The translations under genes were made by a program, and so were the position numbers. This document shows positions 24,604-33,431 of a DNA stretch of 64,000 bases, piece by piece. The notes under the pieces were generated by a model. The model was not told the origin of the DNA. It saw only the letters and a list, made by a program, of their open reading frames with translations, and ran no database searches. The stretch's first letter is position 1, and every line of letters starts with the position of its first letter. Origin of the DNA: a virus; the IMG/VR virus record IMGVR_UViG_3300034092_002634, positions 18,653 to 82,652 of that record; one strand, 5' to 3'.

Positions 24604-27178
24604 CGACGCAGAGTTGGCGTTAATTGAGGTTTTGGAGGATCCTGTGTGGTTGAACGAATTCCTTCGCTCTACAAATAACGGCGATATGAACCGTTCAAAC
24701 TGGCCTTCCGAGGAATTCACTTTTCGCCCTTATCAAAAAGAAATCTTGACCGACCAGACACGACACGTAGTAATCACTGGTGGCCGAGCAATCGGAAAAT
24801 GCCAACCAGCCTCCGCTAAGGTTTTTACAAACGAGGGGTATAAAACAATTACGGATCTTCTTAAGAAGCCATCTTTTGTTACCTATGGTTATTCCGTGAA
24901 CGGTGATTTTACACAACGGCGTGCTTTTGTGCGTAAAGACAGGTGGAAGAAGTGCTACTCAATTACTACTAAATCAGGACATATGCTTAAGGCAACGGAC
25001 GTTCATCCTGTAATGACTCCAAAAGGATTTATCTTAATGGCGGATCTTCAAGTCGGTGATTTAGTTGCGGTTATGAATAAATTGCCAACTGATCACTGCG
25101 TCAGTAACACACTGAGTTGGGCGGAACTTCGCATACTTGGTTATTTAGCAGCAGGTAGTATTTACTTCAAGCCCGCAGGAGGCATTGTCCCTCGTTACAA
25201 GAGAATAGATGCCGAGATTAAAGAGATAGCAAACTCACTGTACCTCAACTATCGTAAAGACAGCGAAGGTCGCGTTTATATAGAGCGCATGAAGGCTGGC
25301 GGAGTCCGTCACTATCTGAATCAGCTCAAGATTGAACTTGGGGCTTACGGCAAAGACTATAGACGAGTTTTTAAACTTGACTGGCTAAAGACGCAGCGCA
25401 CTGAAAACATAAAAACGTTTCTCGAGGCTGCTTACGCTCAGCACGGTGAGCTGACTCTCGATCGCGTGGCTATTAAACTGCACAACTGGAAATACGTGCA
25501 GGACTGGCAAGAACTTCTGCTTTACTTCGGCGTAAAAACGCGATCGTACAAGGTTGCTGATCACGCAGACGAGCATCACATATTTGACATAGACGACTCA
25601 CAATGGATTGTTGAATCGTACGACAAAAACGCCGCTCACGTTTTTTGGAACCAGTTCAAAGTTCCCGGAGTTTCGGCATCCATAAAGGATCCCGCTTTGG
25701 TATCGAGTGACTGGTACTGTTGGGAGCCCATTAGTAGTAAGCAGCGCCACGGAATGCAGCTGACATACTCTGTTCATGTTTACCACGACGAAACATACAT
25801 CAGTGAGAATGTTGTTGTGCACAATTCTGTAATTTTAGAAGATCTAATAACTTATCAGGTTCTAAACTCTGCAATCGAGTTTCCAAAAACTCCAGAACAG
25901 CTTATGGTTACGCCTAACAGCAACCAATTGAATCCTATTCTAGACAAAGTTATTTTAAAGTTTACAATTTCCCCGCTGCTTAAGGACTTTTTGAACAATA
26001 ACGTAAACCGATCTAAAGGTACGTTAGACTTTCAAATGGGTACTCGAAGACATCGGTTAAATGCGCGTATTGCAGGCAGTCGCGGTGAAAATAACTTGGT
26101 TGGTCTTCACATTCCCAAAATTATGGGAGACGAGTTTCAGCTGTTTCCCATGCCTGCATTTGATCAAATGCAGCCAACGCTAAATACCTGGGAACCGAAA
26201 GTGGAAGAACGATACTTCGGTGTTCCTAACGGAATGAGAAATACGGCTTTGTATGTCTTAGACGTAAAAACACCAAAGTTTAAGAAGTACCGTATTCCCG
26301 CACCAAATAACCCTTACTTTACAAAAGAGGACTGGGACGATGCTTTGTCTAAATACGGTGGTGAATCTGCAGATATCTTTCAGCAGTTAATTCTGGGTAA
26401 GCACGGATCTCCCTCGTTCCAGGTTATTTCTCGTGATCAAATGAAAATACTGCCGTTTGATTTCTACACGTATCGATACAGTTCCAACGAAAAAGATAAA
26501 GGTAGAACATATCAAGAGGCTTTGCCAGTCGTCAAGATACCCAAGTGCGACAGCGTTATTTTCGCAATAGACACCGGCTTTAGCGATCCGACAATTATAC
26601 AAGTAATTGGATTGATTGATAATGTTTGGCATTCGCTGGTTCGTTACAGAATACAGCGTATTGACTATCCGGAACAAGAAAAAATTATAGACTACCTCGC
26701 GCGCGGGTACAACGCAAGCAGAATCGCCATCGACGTAGGAGCTGGCGGCGGAGGGGCAGGAATTGTACAGAGTCTTAAAACTCGTCCCGAATTCGCCTCA
26801 AGTAATTACGCAGCCAGAATAGAAGCAATTCAGTTCAACGAAAAGGTGGGCGTAGGCTCTATCTCCGACGAACAGGAAATAACTGAGTCGTTTAAAGCTT
26901 GGGCAACCACTGAGTTAATTCGTCAAATTACCAACGGGAATCTTGTATTTTCCGAGGTAGACGCTGAGGGTATTTCACAGTTAGAGCGCGTAGCTCGACA
27001 ACGCAGAGCTTCAGGACACATGCACTACTACGTCGTATCCCCACGCGGACACGGTGAGAGTAATGATGACCACATCTACGCAAGCTATCTTTGTTTTATT
27101 GGCGCACTTCGTCTTCCGGTGGTTGCTCCTAAAAGCAACACATTGGCACGATCAGCAGCCTATCACACAGTGAGGTGA
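24584..27178 (+). CDS. terL: Terminase large subunit interrupted by an intein
   Basis: The 864-residue precursor is a packaging ATPase-nuclease of about 522 residues with a 342-residue intein at positions 73-414. The extein has Walker A GGRAIGK at 66-72, continuing after splicing with S415 VILEDL. The Walker B segment is IMGDE near 513-517. The C-terminal nuclease half carries acidic motifs AIDTG and IAIDVG and a late NDDH. It drives DNA into the prohead and cuts concatemers. Its start overlaps the preceding gene. The intein breaks the ATP-binding loop, so packaging needs splicing first. Confidence 0.9.
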   Translation: MLKAKIDDAELALIEVLEDPVWLNEFLRSTNNGDMNRSNWPSEEFTFRPYQKEILTDQTRHVVITGGRAIGKCQPASAKVFTNEGYKTITDLLKKPSFVTYGYSVNGDFTQRRAFVRKDRWKKCYSITTKSGHMLKATDVHPVMTPKGFILMADLQVGDLVAVMNKLPTDHCVSNTLSWAELRILGYLAAGSIYFKPAGGIVPRYKRIDAEIKEIANSLYLNYRKDSEGRVYIERMKAGGVRHYLNQLKIELGAYGKDYRRVFKLDWLKTQRTENIKTFLEAAYAQHGELTLDRVAIKLHNWKYVQDWQELLLYFGVKTRSYKVADHADEHHIFDIDDSQWIVESYDKNAAHVFWNQFKVPGVSASIKDPALVSSDWYCWEPISSKQRHGMQLTYSVHVYHDETYISENVVVHNSVILEDLITYQVLNSAIEFPKTPEQLMVTPNSNQLNPILDKVILKFTISPLLKDFLNNNVNRSKGTLDFQMGTRRHRLNARIAGSRGENNLVGLHIPKIMGDEFQLFPMPAFDQMQPTLNTWEPKVEERYFGVPNGMRNTALYVLDVKTPKFKKYRIPAPNNPYFTKEDWDDALSKYGGESADIFQQLILGKHGSPSFQVISRDQMKILPFDFYTYRYSSNEKDKGRTYQEALPVVKIPKCDSVIFAIDTGFSDPTIIQVIGLIDNVWHSLVRYRIQRIDYPEQEKIIDYLARGYNASRIAIDVGAGGGGAGIVQSLKTRPEFASSNYAARIEAIQFNEKVGVGSISDEQEITESFKAWATTELIRQITNGNLVFSEVDAEGISQLERVARQRRASGHMHYYVVSPRGHGESNDDHIYASYLCFIGALRLPVVAPKSNTLARSAAYHTVR
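24800..25825 (+). mobile_element. Intein in the terminase P-loop with degenerate LAGLIDADG domain
   Basis: The element begins with Cys73 directly after the P-loop lysine and ends in His413-Asn414 before extein Ser415. Splicing blocks are visible: block A CQPASAKVFTNEGYKTI, block B with TDVH, block F near YHDETYISENV and block G VVVHN. The middle has endonuclease-like helices LRILGYLAAGSIY and FLEAAYAQHGEL, but the Asp expected in each LAGLIDADG motif is absent. Splicing residues look intact, while homing activity is probably lost. Confidence 0.88.
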
Positions 27179-27180
27179 TT

Positions 27181-28611
27181 ATGAATAAATCCTTTTCAAG
27201 TAAAGCCGTGGCGGGTTTTTCGCCAAATCCAATTTTTACTTACAATTTAAATGTAGTAGGTTACTACGATCCACTTAATCAACCGTTCGATAATACGAAG
27301 CGGTATACGTATCACGAAATGATTGTTTTTTGTCGGTACTTTTATGAGCGAGACACAATCGCACGTACGGTTATTAACCGACTAGTCAATCTAGGCGTCA
27401 CTAAACTTCGAAATAAGAAAACAAGTGATGACGTTAACGCCCTATTTTTTGATGCAGTAGCCGAAAAAATACAACCTTTTCTGAAGCTAATGGCGACTGA
27501 GTATTTTGTACACGGTTTAGTTGTCCCAGGGATTACTTACAAAACAATTATGATGAATAAACTTAATCCAGCACTCGGTCGAAAAAGAGTAGAAGTACCG
27601 GACGAGATGTGGGTGCGGAACGTAGCAAATATTAAACTGCGTAAGCGGCCAACCGGTATGCAACGTGGGATTTACTTACAAATACCTGAAGAGGAAGCTA
27701 CCTTTATCCAGCATAAGGGAAAGCGCTTAGACGGTACAGACGACACGGAAGCATACAAAGAGTTACTTCGACAATCACCTGAATATGTACGCGCTGTGCA
27801 GAACGGCCAGCGTATATTCCCGCTTACCGATAGTAGAGCTATTTACGGAGATTTGACTTCGTACACAGACTATCCAGTACCTTATCTTCAAAATGCGCTT
27901 TCGGCCATGCAGCACAAAGAATACTTGAAAATAATGGACCGCACGATTGTCTCCAGATCTATTGAGCTTCTGCGGCAGGTTAAGATAGGCAGCGACGAGT
28001 ATCCGGCTACCGACGATGACATCGAGGCCACTCAAAAGGCAATCGCGCAGGCATCGGCATCGGGAGATCGAGTTTTTAATTTATTTACCAATCACACGGT
28101 AGATATCCAATGGGTGCTACCGCCACTTGACGCGTTGCTTAATGAATCTAAGTATGCGGAACCAAACGCAGACATTTTTCTCGCTATGGGTTTTCCCCGT
28201 ATTCTTACAGTCGGCGAATCTCTGCGTAGTAACTCTTCAGATAGCCGAATAGCTACCTTAGGTCCGATGTCAACACTTACGGAAGTTCGCGAACGCATTC
28301 TGAGTTGGATTGAGTGGTTCTACGAAGATCTTGCCGAAAGAAATAACATGGCAACCTGGCCCAAACCTTACTTCAGTCCAATTCAATTTCAGGACATGAC
28401 CGCTCTAACCCAATTTGCTATTCAAGCTCAGCAGATTGGCGCTATTAGCAAGGATACAATCTCCCAACTTTACGGGACGACTTACGAGGAAGAGCAGCAA
28501 AAAATAAGTTTTGAGGTACAAGCTGATGACACAAATCAACAAGAACCCGGAACACCAGAAGAACCTGGTAATGTCCCCGGGACAAGGGTACAGCCTCCGG
28601 AAGAGCAATGA
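27181..28611 (+). CDS. Portal protein
   Basis: The 476-residue product follows terminase directly, and its length suits the dodecameric portal through which DNA enters the head. It contains an N-terminal helical wing (HEMIVFCRYFYERDTIARTV), a middle strand-rich part and a long C-terminal helical crown region ending in a Pro/Glu-rich tail. ATG 27181 has GAGGTGATT just upstream and is preferred to GTG 27175. Unusually, portal and terminase are on the strand opposite to protease, capsid and tail genes. Confidence 0.75.
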   Translation: MNKSFSSKAVAGFSPNPIFTYNLNVVGYYDPLNQPFDNTKRYTYHEMIVFCRYFYERDTIARTVINRLVNLGVTKLRNKKTSDDVNALFFDAVAEKIQPFLKLMATEYFVHGLVVPGITYKTIMMNKLNPALGRKRVEVPDEMWVRNVANIKLRKRPTGMQRGIYLQIPEEEATFIQHKGKRLDGTDDTEAYKELLRQSPEYVRAVQNGQRIFPLTDSRAIYGDLTSYTDYPVPYLQNALSAMQHKEYLKIMDRTIVSRSIELLRQVKIGSDEYPATDDDIEATQKAIAQASASGDRVFNLFTNHTVDIQWVLPPLDALLNESKYAEPNADIFLAMGFPRILTVGESLRSNSSDSRIATLGPMSTLTEVRERILSWIEWFYEDLAERNNMATWPKPYFSPIQFQDMTALTQFAIQAQQIGAISKDTISQLYGTTYEEEQQKISFEVQADDTNQQEPGTPEEPGNVPGTRVQPPEEQ

Positions 28612-29239
28612 TCCCTACAAATCGTTTGTTGTGCACACCACGAACGGTGCACCGAATTCACGCAGCCTGGCTGAGCTTTCCTTTCTTGTCAAATCCCCTA
28701 ACGTGTCTGCTCATTACTTAGTTGGAAAAGACGGCACCATTTATCAAATACTGGCGCCAGAAAACTATGTAGCATGGCATGCAGGTGAGGTTAGTAAGGA
28801 CGCATACAGTAATTTTAGTTCAATAGGTGTGGAAGTGCATTTTACTCCTAAAGAAATTAGTTGGAACGGGTTTATGTACGCGGGGTTAACACGTTTAGCA
28901 CGCGTTTATTCCAATCTCGAGATGGTGACACATCGATTTATTGCTCGCCCGGCCGGTAGAAAAATTGATCCTTCCGGATTTACAGACGCACAGTTTAAGC
29001 AGTGGTCATCTAACTTAAACAAGGAATATCGATTAGCCAAACTGACTGTTAACTGCAATGTACGAAGCCGGGCAGAATTTGGTAACAATATTATTGGAGT
29101 TTATCCGAAAGGCTCGGTTGTTGTTGTAGACAAGAATCCAACTGAAGGGGCAAGTTACAATAACAACAATTTGTGGTATAATGCTAACTGGGCTGGATAC
29201 ATACACGCATCTCTAATTGAATTAGGAGAAACTGTATGA
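28526..29239 (+). CDS. N-acetylmuramoyl-L-alanine amidase with SH3-like tail (endolysin)
   Basis: The 237-residue protein has an Amidase_2-type domain at about residues 25-165. His37 in VVHTT, His136 in VTHRF and Asp148 in KIDPSG are the expected zinc ligands. A C-terminal bacterial SH3-like domain (about 170-235) would bind the cell wall. The enzyme cuts the bond between muramic acid and the peptide stem of peptidoglycan and probably lyses the host. It overlaps the portal gene by about 86 bases. ATG 28526 follows GAGGTACAAGCTG. No signal peptide is seen, so release would need a holin. Confidence 0.88.
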   Translation: MTQINKNPEHQKNLVMSPGQGYSLRKSNDPYKSFVVHTTNGAPNSRSLAELSFLVKSPNVSAHYLVGKDGTIYQILAPENYVAWHAGEVSKDAYSNFSSIGVEVHFTPKEISWNGFMYAGLTRLARVYSNLEMVTHRFIARPAGRKIDPSGFTDAQFKQWSSNLNKEYRLAKLTVNCNVRSRAEFGNNIIGVYPKGSVVVVDKNPTEGASYNNNNLWYNANWAGYIHASLIELGETV

Positions 29240-29562
29240 GCGAAGAAAGCACAATGCCTGCAATTGTTAGCGCACTTGTAACGCTGCTTCTCGCCTGGGT
29301 TGGCTTTAAGAAAAGCAGTCAGGACGCAAACACAAAGTTTCAAGAAAGCTTACTCTCTCGTATAGAGTCGCTTGAAAATGATAACGAGTCTCTTCGGAAA
29401 AAGAACGAAGAACTACTTAGCGACAATCTGCAAGAGCGCCAAAAACAAATGGAACTTGAGCAGAAGATACAGCAGATGGAGCACGAAAAATTACGAATGC
29501 TCGATCGTATTCAAGACTTGGAGATGAAAGTTAAGAATCTTATTGACTCGCGAACGAGTTAA
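29236..29562 (+). CDS. Small membrane protein with coiled coil (lysis cassette)
   Basis: A 108-residue protein with one N-terminal membrane segment (residues about 7-24, PAIVSALVTLLLAWVGF) and a long charged coiled coil from residue 35 to the end. It starts within the amidase stop codon. The topology resembles spanin-like or single-pass holin partners. Role in lysis is inferred from position between endolysin and a second holin-like gene. Confidence 0.6.
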   Translation: MSEESTMPAIVSALVTLLLAWVGFKKSSQDANTKFQESLLSRIESLENDNESLRKKNEELLSDNLQERQKQMELEQKIQQMEHEKLRMLDRIQDLEMKVKNLIDSRTS

Positions 29563-29615
29563 TTAGTTCAATTTTCACTTAAGTATATTTTATTCGGTTA
29601 TAGGAGAACATCTTT

Positions 29616-30053
29616 ATGGAATCTCAATCAATGGAAAACCTGTACACAGTTCTTATCGGTATTGTCATCCCTGTGTTTGTTTCGCGGCTTAAGAAGACAT
29701 CCTGGTCCAGTCAGTTTAAGTTTTTGGTGGCTTTTCTGTTTTCAATTGCAGCTTCTGCGGTTGTACCAATGGCTCAGCTTTTGGCAGTCGGTACATTTGA
29801 CTTCGGTAACTTGCTTACGTCGCTCACTGTGATTTTTACAACTTCTCAGGTTGTGTATCAAGGTGTATTTAAGATGCTGCATGCCGAGGAGATTGTTAAT
29901 CCGCAGGCGGCACTTCTTTCACTGATTAAGGAAGAGGTTTCAATGTACATTGACACCCTTGATGAGCGCGACGTTAAAAATGTGCTTAATCCGGCTACTT
30001 CGGCTTCGCTGGAGATTGACATTAAGCAAGTCGACGATTCAGAAGACGCGTAA
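29616..30053 (+). CDS. Holin-like membrane protein
   Basis: The 145-residue protein has three likely membrane segments (about residues 8-23, 35-57 and 62-84), then an acidic cytoplasmic tail of about 50 residues. It follows the amidase and coiled-coil genes and has a good binding site (TAGGAGAACATCTTT). Such proteins form membrane holes that let endolysin reach the wall. The tail is longer than in simple holins. Confidence 0.6.
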   Translation: MESQSMENLYTVLIGIVIPVFVSRLKKTSWSSQFKFLVAFLFSIAASAVVPMAQLLAVGTFDFGNLLTSLTVIFTTSQVVYQGVFKMLHAEEIVNPQAALLSLIKEEVSMYIDTLDERDVKNVLNPATSASLEIDIKQVDDSEDA

Positions 30054-30102
30054 ACACGACAGACAACGACAAAGTGATCTGAGGCACGTTCCGCATAGCT
30101 AG

Positions 30103-30131
30103 TTGCTTTGCTTTTACCGCTGTGATATACT
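30103..30131 (+). promoter_or_regulatory. Sigma70-like promoter
   Basis: TTGCTT and TATACT are separated by 17 bases. The site lies in the gap after the holin-like gene and about 19 bases before the next ATG, and would start a transcript for the second lysis gene group. Confidence 0.55.
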
Positions 30132-30149
30132 CCGTTAATAGGAGGTGAC

Positions 30150-30341
30150 ATGGACTACTCAAAAGCGTGGTTGGTGACGAAGCGAGATGGAACACAGTGT
30201 GTGATGAGGACTTTCTCCCCATCAGCGACTCTGTATAATGCGGATGGTTCTCTGGCAAAAGAAGTATCTGAGGAAGAAGCAAAAGCACCAAAAGCAAAAA
30301 AGCGAGGGCGGCCCAGGAAGGACAAGGATAATGGTGCTTAA
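30150..30341 (+). CDS. Small basic-tailed protein with AT-hook-like motif
   Basis: A 63-residue protein preceded by AGGAGGTGAC. The C-terminus has KKRGRPRKDK, which matches the AT-hook (GRP core flanked by basic residues) that binds the minor groove of AT-rich DNA. The N-terminal 40 residues look like a small beta structure. It overlaps the next gene by 11 bases. Function is unknown. Confidence 0.6.
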   Translation: MDYSKAWLVTKRDGTQCVMRTFSPSATLYNADGSLAKEVSEEEAKAPKAKKRGRPRKDKDNGA

Positions 30342-30762
30342 ACTACTAACAATAATTACACTGGCCTGCAGCATGGAATGCTCAACAATTGAGGTAACCC
30401 CGCAGGCGGCCGCGATAGCCGCCTGCGAGTCAGGAAACACAAAAACTCTGGGCAGCGTGTCGTGGAGAGCTTCAAACTTTAACGACAACGGCACAGTCGA
30501 CACCGGTGCGTTTCAATTCAACTCCTACTGGATGTGGAATTTGGAAAAACCGTGGATGCTGAAAAAAGCGTTCGGTGAGCAATGGGAAGATGTGATCTGG
30601 GAATACAGGTCTGCCGGATCGGCCCCTGAGCATATTCAGTATGAAATGTTCAGATCTGTCTGGAACGACGGTAAAGGGTGGAAGCATTGGAAGGCATCGC
30701 AGAAGTGTTGGTCACAGTGGATGTACATAAATTCGGACGGTATTGCAACATGGAGGGATTGA
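30331..30762 (+). CDS. Secreted transglycosylase / Rpf-like muralytic protein
   Basis: From ATG 30331 the 143-residue product starts with a hydrophobic signal-like segment (VLKLLTIITLACSMEC), possibly a lipoprotein signal. It then has a lysozyme-like core with IAACESGN, whose Glu would be catalytic, and DNGTVDTGAFQFN. These match the small transglycosylase-like domains related to resuscitation-promoting factors. It would cleave the glycan strands of peptidoglycan. The longer upstream frame overlaps the previous gene and is not needed. Confidence 0.7.
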   Translation: MVLKLLTIITLACSMECSTIEVTPQAAAIAACESGNTKTLGSVSWRASNFNDNGTVDTGAFQFNSYWMWNLEKPWMLKKAFGEQWEDVIWEYRSAGSAPEHIQYEMFRSVWNDGKGWKHWKASQKCWSQWMYINSDGIATWRD

Positions 30763-31533
30763 GTGAAGATACGGTACTGCATACTTACTCTTAATCAGTT
30801 TGAATGGGTAGTGGACCAACACTTACCCAGTCTGGATCCGTCACTAATTGACGGCGTGCACATTCACATTAGTGAGGTAGGTGCACTGACGTACAACAAC
30901 GCGGAGATTGCCGATCCCTTCGATGTTCCCGAGTTGATTACACAGATGAACAGGTTCTCGGAATGTAAAGTCTCTGTGTCTTTAAACAACTTGGGAGTTG
31001 CTAATGGATGGAATCATTTTATCAAAGAAGCAGCACGCGACGGTTTTGACGCAGTTGTTGTCGCTAACGATGACATTATTCTTTATCCCGGCGTACTTGA
31101 TCGATTTGTAGAGCAGATGAGAGAGCACGACTTTGTGTGCTTTTCCGGTCAGAACGCGTTTTCTTTCTACGGTATGCACACACGTCTTTTTGAAAAGGTG
31201 GGGGAGTTTGATGAGAACTTTTGGCCAGCTTATTTTGAAGACAACGACTATCACTATCGAATGAAGTTAATGGGTTTGCCTACTGCTTACGTAGAAGATC
31301 CTTCCTACTTTCATCGTGTAAGCGCCACGCTTACGGCTTTTGATTTTCAGCGGAAGATGATGCATCATCACAACTTCCGAAAGAACACAGAGTACTTTGT
31401 AAGAAAATGGGGAGGAATGCCGCATGAAGAAACCTACACAATCCCCTTTGGTTATCAAGACGCTGATAACTCTGAAAGCGAATTTGCTCAAGCAGCCTTT
31501 GACCGATTTAAATCGTCTTCTGCTGAAGATTGA
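30763..31533 (+). CDS. Family 2-like glycosyltransferase
   Basis: The 256-residue protein starts at GTG 30763 one base after the previous stop. It has a GT-A fold pattern. A DDI acidic motif near residue 104 (VVANDDIIL) would bind the metal and nucleotide sugar. A downstream GEFDENFWPAYFEDNDYHYR block near 150 is the acceptor-side signature of family 2 enzymes. It may decorate virion proteins, DNA or the host wall. A second glycosyltransferase-like gene lies at 52.3-52.9 kb. Confidence 0.8.
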   Translation: MKIRYCILTLNQFEWVVDQHLPSLDPSLIDGVHIHISEVGALTYNNAEIADPFDVPELITQMNRFSECKVSVSLNNLGVANGWNHFIKEAARDGFDAVVVANDDIILYPGVLDRFVEQMREHDFVCFSGQNAFSFYGMHTRLFEKVGEFDENFWPAYFEDNDYHYRMKLMGLPTAYVEDPSYFHRVSATLTAFDFQRKMMHHHNFRKNTEYFVRKWGGMPHEETYTIPFGYQDADNSESEFAQAAFDRFKSSSAED

Positions 31534-31687
31534 AAGATCGCTAGGAAGTGTTGGATTCACCACAGTTTCCGATAATACGCTTATTTGGCAAATTTATGCG
31601 GATAACTATGATAAAAACCTGTGGGATACAGTTTCTTTAGGAAACGACGTCGAAGTTTATGTACAGCAGATCGATCGAGTTTGGTAA
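31424..31687 (+). CDS. Small hypothetical protein overlapping the glycosyltransferase end
   Basis: An 87-codon frame starts inside the previous gene, with GGAGG eight bases before its ATG, and continues 150 bases beyond that gene's stop. The strong binding site and the extension into otherwise empty sequence support a real gene. The product has no recognised motif. Confidence 0.45.
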   Translation: MKKPTQSPLVIKTLITLKANLLKQPLTDLNRLLLKIERSLGSVGFTTVSDNTLIWQIYADNYDKNLWDTVSLGNDVEVYVQQIDRVW

Positions 31688-31706
31688 ATTAGCTAAGGAG
31701 ACTACT

Positions 31707-31964
31707 ATGAGTAACGTCTACTACGAAGAAATTCCGGGAACTCCTTTTGGTGTTTTGGTACTACCTGATATTTCCGGTGGTTACCGCTGGTTTATTGCTC
31801 AGGGGGATGTAGATTTGTCAGACAATGAGTTTATTATGGAATGTCAGGAAACCTACAGCACCCCGTATGAGGCAGTTGAGGCAGCGCTTAAAGAAGCAGC
31901 TGCGGGATACGCTCGGTGGTCCGGAATCTTTGAGACTAAGCTTAAAGAATGGGTCTCTAACTAA
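31707..31964 (+). CDS. Small hypothetical protein
   Basis: The 85-residue product starts at ATG 31707 after AAGGAGACTACT. It is a compact acidic protein with several aromatic residues (GGYRWFIAQGD) and no Cys. It is the last gene before a strong two-way terminator. I do not recognise it. Confidence 0.55.
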   Translation: MSNVYYEEIPGTPFGVLVLPDISGGYRWFIAQGDVDLSDNEFIMECQETYSTPYEAVEAALKEAAAGYARWSGIFETKLKEWVSN

Positions 31965-31975
31965 TAGGTAAGGGA

Positions 31976-32011
31976 AGAGGGTGTAGCTGCATAAGCTACA
32001 CCCTCTTTTTT
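31976..32011. terminator. Bidirectional rho-independent terminator
   Basis: A perfect 13-bp stem (AGAGGGTGTAGCT with its complement, 5-base loop) is followed by six Ts on the plus strand. It lies between converging genes ending at 31964 and 32010. On the minus strand the T tract is poor, so it acts best rightward. Confidence 0.9.
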
Positions 32012-32354
32012 AGTTTGGATGTTCGGCAGTAACTAAATAAACATCCTCAGCAAGCACTGCTTTAAGCTTTTTCTGAATGCTCTCGCGGTTGCCCCAATAC
32101 TTTAAAGCAATCCTTGCGGATTCTTCGTCGTACAAAATAACTTTAAATACGTTCAGCGGGTCGTTAAATAAAACGTATTCAGCGAGTACCGGCAAAATGT
32201 CAATCTTCCAATGTTGAGGCAGTCCTGGTGCCGTAAAACTAGCGGTCCAGCCAGGAAACGCCCAGTTCTGCGAATCGGCTTTCGACAGCTTGTCAGTCAA
32301 AAAAAGTGTACGTTCGAGCGGTATGATCAAAGTAGACTCAAAATAATCAGTCAT
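32010..32354 (-). CDS. Lone leftward hypothetical protein
   Basis: A 114-residue protein that is the only minus-strand gene in the 21-48 kb region. It is bounded by a terminator on its left and a rightward promoter on its right. A GGGGGGAAATATG start context gives a usable binding site. The sequence has no recognised domain. Being a single gene in reverse orientation, it may have been inserted as a small independent cassette. Confidence 0.55.
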   Translation of the reverse strand: MTDYFESTLIIPLERTLFLTDKLSKADSQNWAFPGWTASFTAPGLPQHWKIDILPVLAEYVLFNDPLNVFKVILYDEESARIALKYWGNRESIQKKLKAVLAEDVYLVTAEHPN

Positions 32355-32401
32355 ATTTCCCCCCTTTCCGGTAACTCCGGTATTCTTTAGTATAGCACGA
32401 C

Positions 32402-32430
32402 TTGATTTTATTGTAGGATTGACGTATTAT
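32402..32430 (+). promoter_or_regulatory. Sigma70-like promoter for the small-gene cluster
   Basis: TTGATT and TATTAT are separated by 17 bases, about 40 bases before the first gene of the rightward cluster. Confidence 0.55.
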
Positions 32431-32471
32431 CTTATTGGTTAACTTGCGCGTTTTGCACAAAGGAGTAAGTA

Positions 32472-32717
32472 ATGCAGTTTGATCAGAATCTGCCAAACCC
32501 ATGGCCCGACGATTTGTACTGGTTTGACCTGTACGATCGGTTCCCTTTACTCGTCAGGTACAGAAGTTTTTACTCGACTGACTTTCAAAGTAGAGAGGAC
32601 AACGTGCAAGTATGGTATTACGGTAAGTATGCCAGTATGGATGCAACTCCGGAAAATCATATTGACGTAGTGAATCGACTTCTGGTACACTTGGAAGCGA
32701 GTGAATTCTTACAGTGA
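32472..32717 (+). CDS. Small hypothetical protein
   Basis: An 81-residue protein with AAAGGAG upstream of the ATG. It is rich in Tyr, Trp and Asp at the N-terminus (DDLYWFDLYDRF). It begins a series of four small genes of similar style (32472-33759) that may be distant paralogues, since each has short aromatic strands and a C-terminal helix. No known family. Confidence 0.55.
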   Translation: MQFDQNLPNPWPDDLYWFDLYDRFPLLVRYRSFYSTDFQSREDNVQVWYYGKYASMDATPENHIDVVNRLLVHLEASEFLQ

Positions 32718-32725
32718 GGTGTTTT

Positions 32726-32971
32726 ATGGAAGAGAATGTATTGCCACAGGGCGAAGTACGGATTGAATATCCGTTTCCATCCTGCCCGTTGGGATTCGCG
32801 CTATTTACTCACGCGGTAAACAGCTATGAATTGTGTCTTGTTGAAGTCATAACCACGCAGATCTTGCTACGAATTGGCACTTTCGAAACGATAGCCGAGG
32901 TGCAAGAAGAATACAGGAACTTTGTCGACACGTTTGCAGTTTCTATGCGCCAGATTGATTGGAACGATTAA
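32726..32971 (+). CDS. Small hypothetical protein
   Basis: The 81-residue product starts at ATG 32726 after GAGGTGTTTT, eight bases past the previous stop. It has a strand-rich middle and a C-terminal helix (TIAEVQEEYRNFVDTF). Its neighbours show the same layout. Function unknown. Confidence 0.55.
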   Translation: MEENVLPQGEVRIEYPFPSCPLGFALFTHAVNSYELCLVEVITTQILLRIGTFETIAEVQEEYRNFVDTFAVSMRQIDWND

Positions 32972-32996
32972 GGCGATTACGCTGAAAGGAACAGGA

Positions 32997-33431
32997 ATGA
33001 CGTACTATTCTTCAGTTCGGGAAAAAGGAGTGTGGGTAGCATGGGGTTTCTACGATCAAGCACCTTCCAGCATCTTCACGTTTCTTGAGGAGACCGTCCG
33101 CACCTCGACAGTGTTTCGCATGTCTGGTGTTGTCAAAGTGTGGTGTGTGGGTCACAAGCACAGGCAGCATTTGGCGTTGGTGCTCTGCTCGAATCCTGAG
33201 GTTGCTCGCGACTACAAATATTGCGTATTCTGGTGGAACGAGGAGAATCGTTCAAGCATTGACGGTATGGTTTTGCCTGAGTGCGAGAACAACGCGCAAG
33301 CCTTTTACCGAATCGGTATGTGCGAGCACAGAGAACCGATTACACAAGTGTACGAAGGCACATCGGTTGGCGAACATGTTGTAGTTTGGTACCGCTGGAC
33401 ATCCGAGAAGGAGCTTGCAAGCTATGAATGA
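32997..33431 (+). CDS. Hypothetical protein
   Basis: ATG 32997 follows AAAGGAACAGG and is preferred to a longer frame overlapping the previous gene. The 144-residue product is rich in Val, Trp and Cys, with repeated short strands (VWVAWGFYD, VKVWCVGHKH). It overlaps the next gene by eight bases, indicating coupling. Not recognised. Confidence 0.55.
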   Translation: MTYYSSVREKGVWVAWGFYDQAPSSIFTFLEETVRTSTVFRMSGVVKVWCVGHKHRQHLALVLCSNPEVARDYKYCVFWWNEENRSSIDGMVLPECENNAQAFYRIGMCEHREPITQVYEGTSVGEHVVVWYRWTSEKELASYE

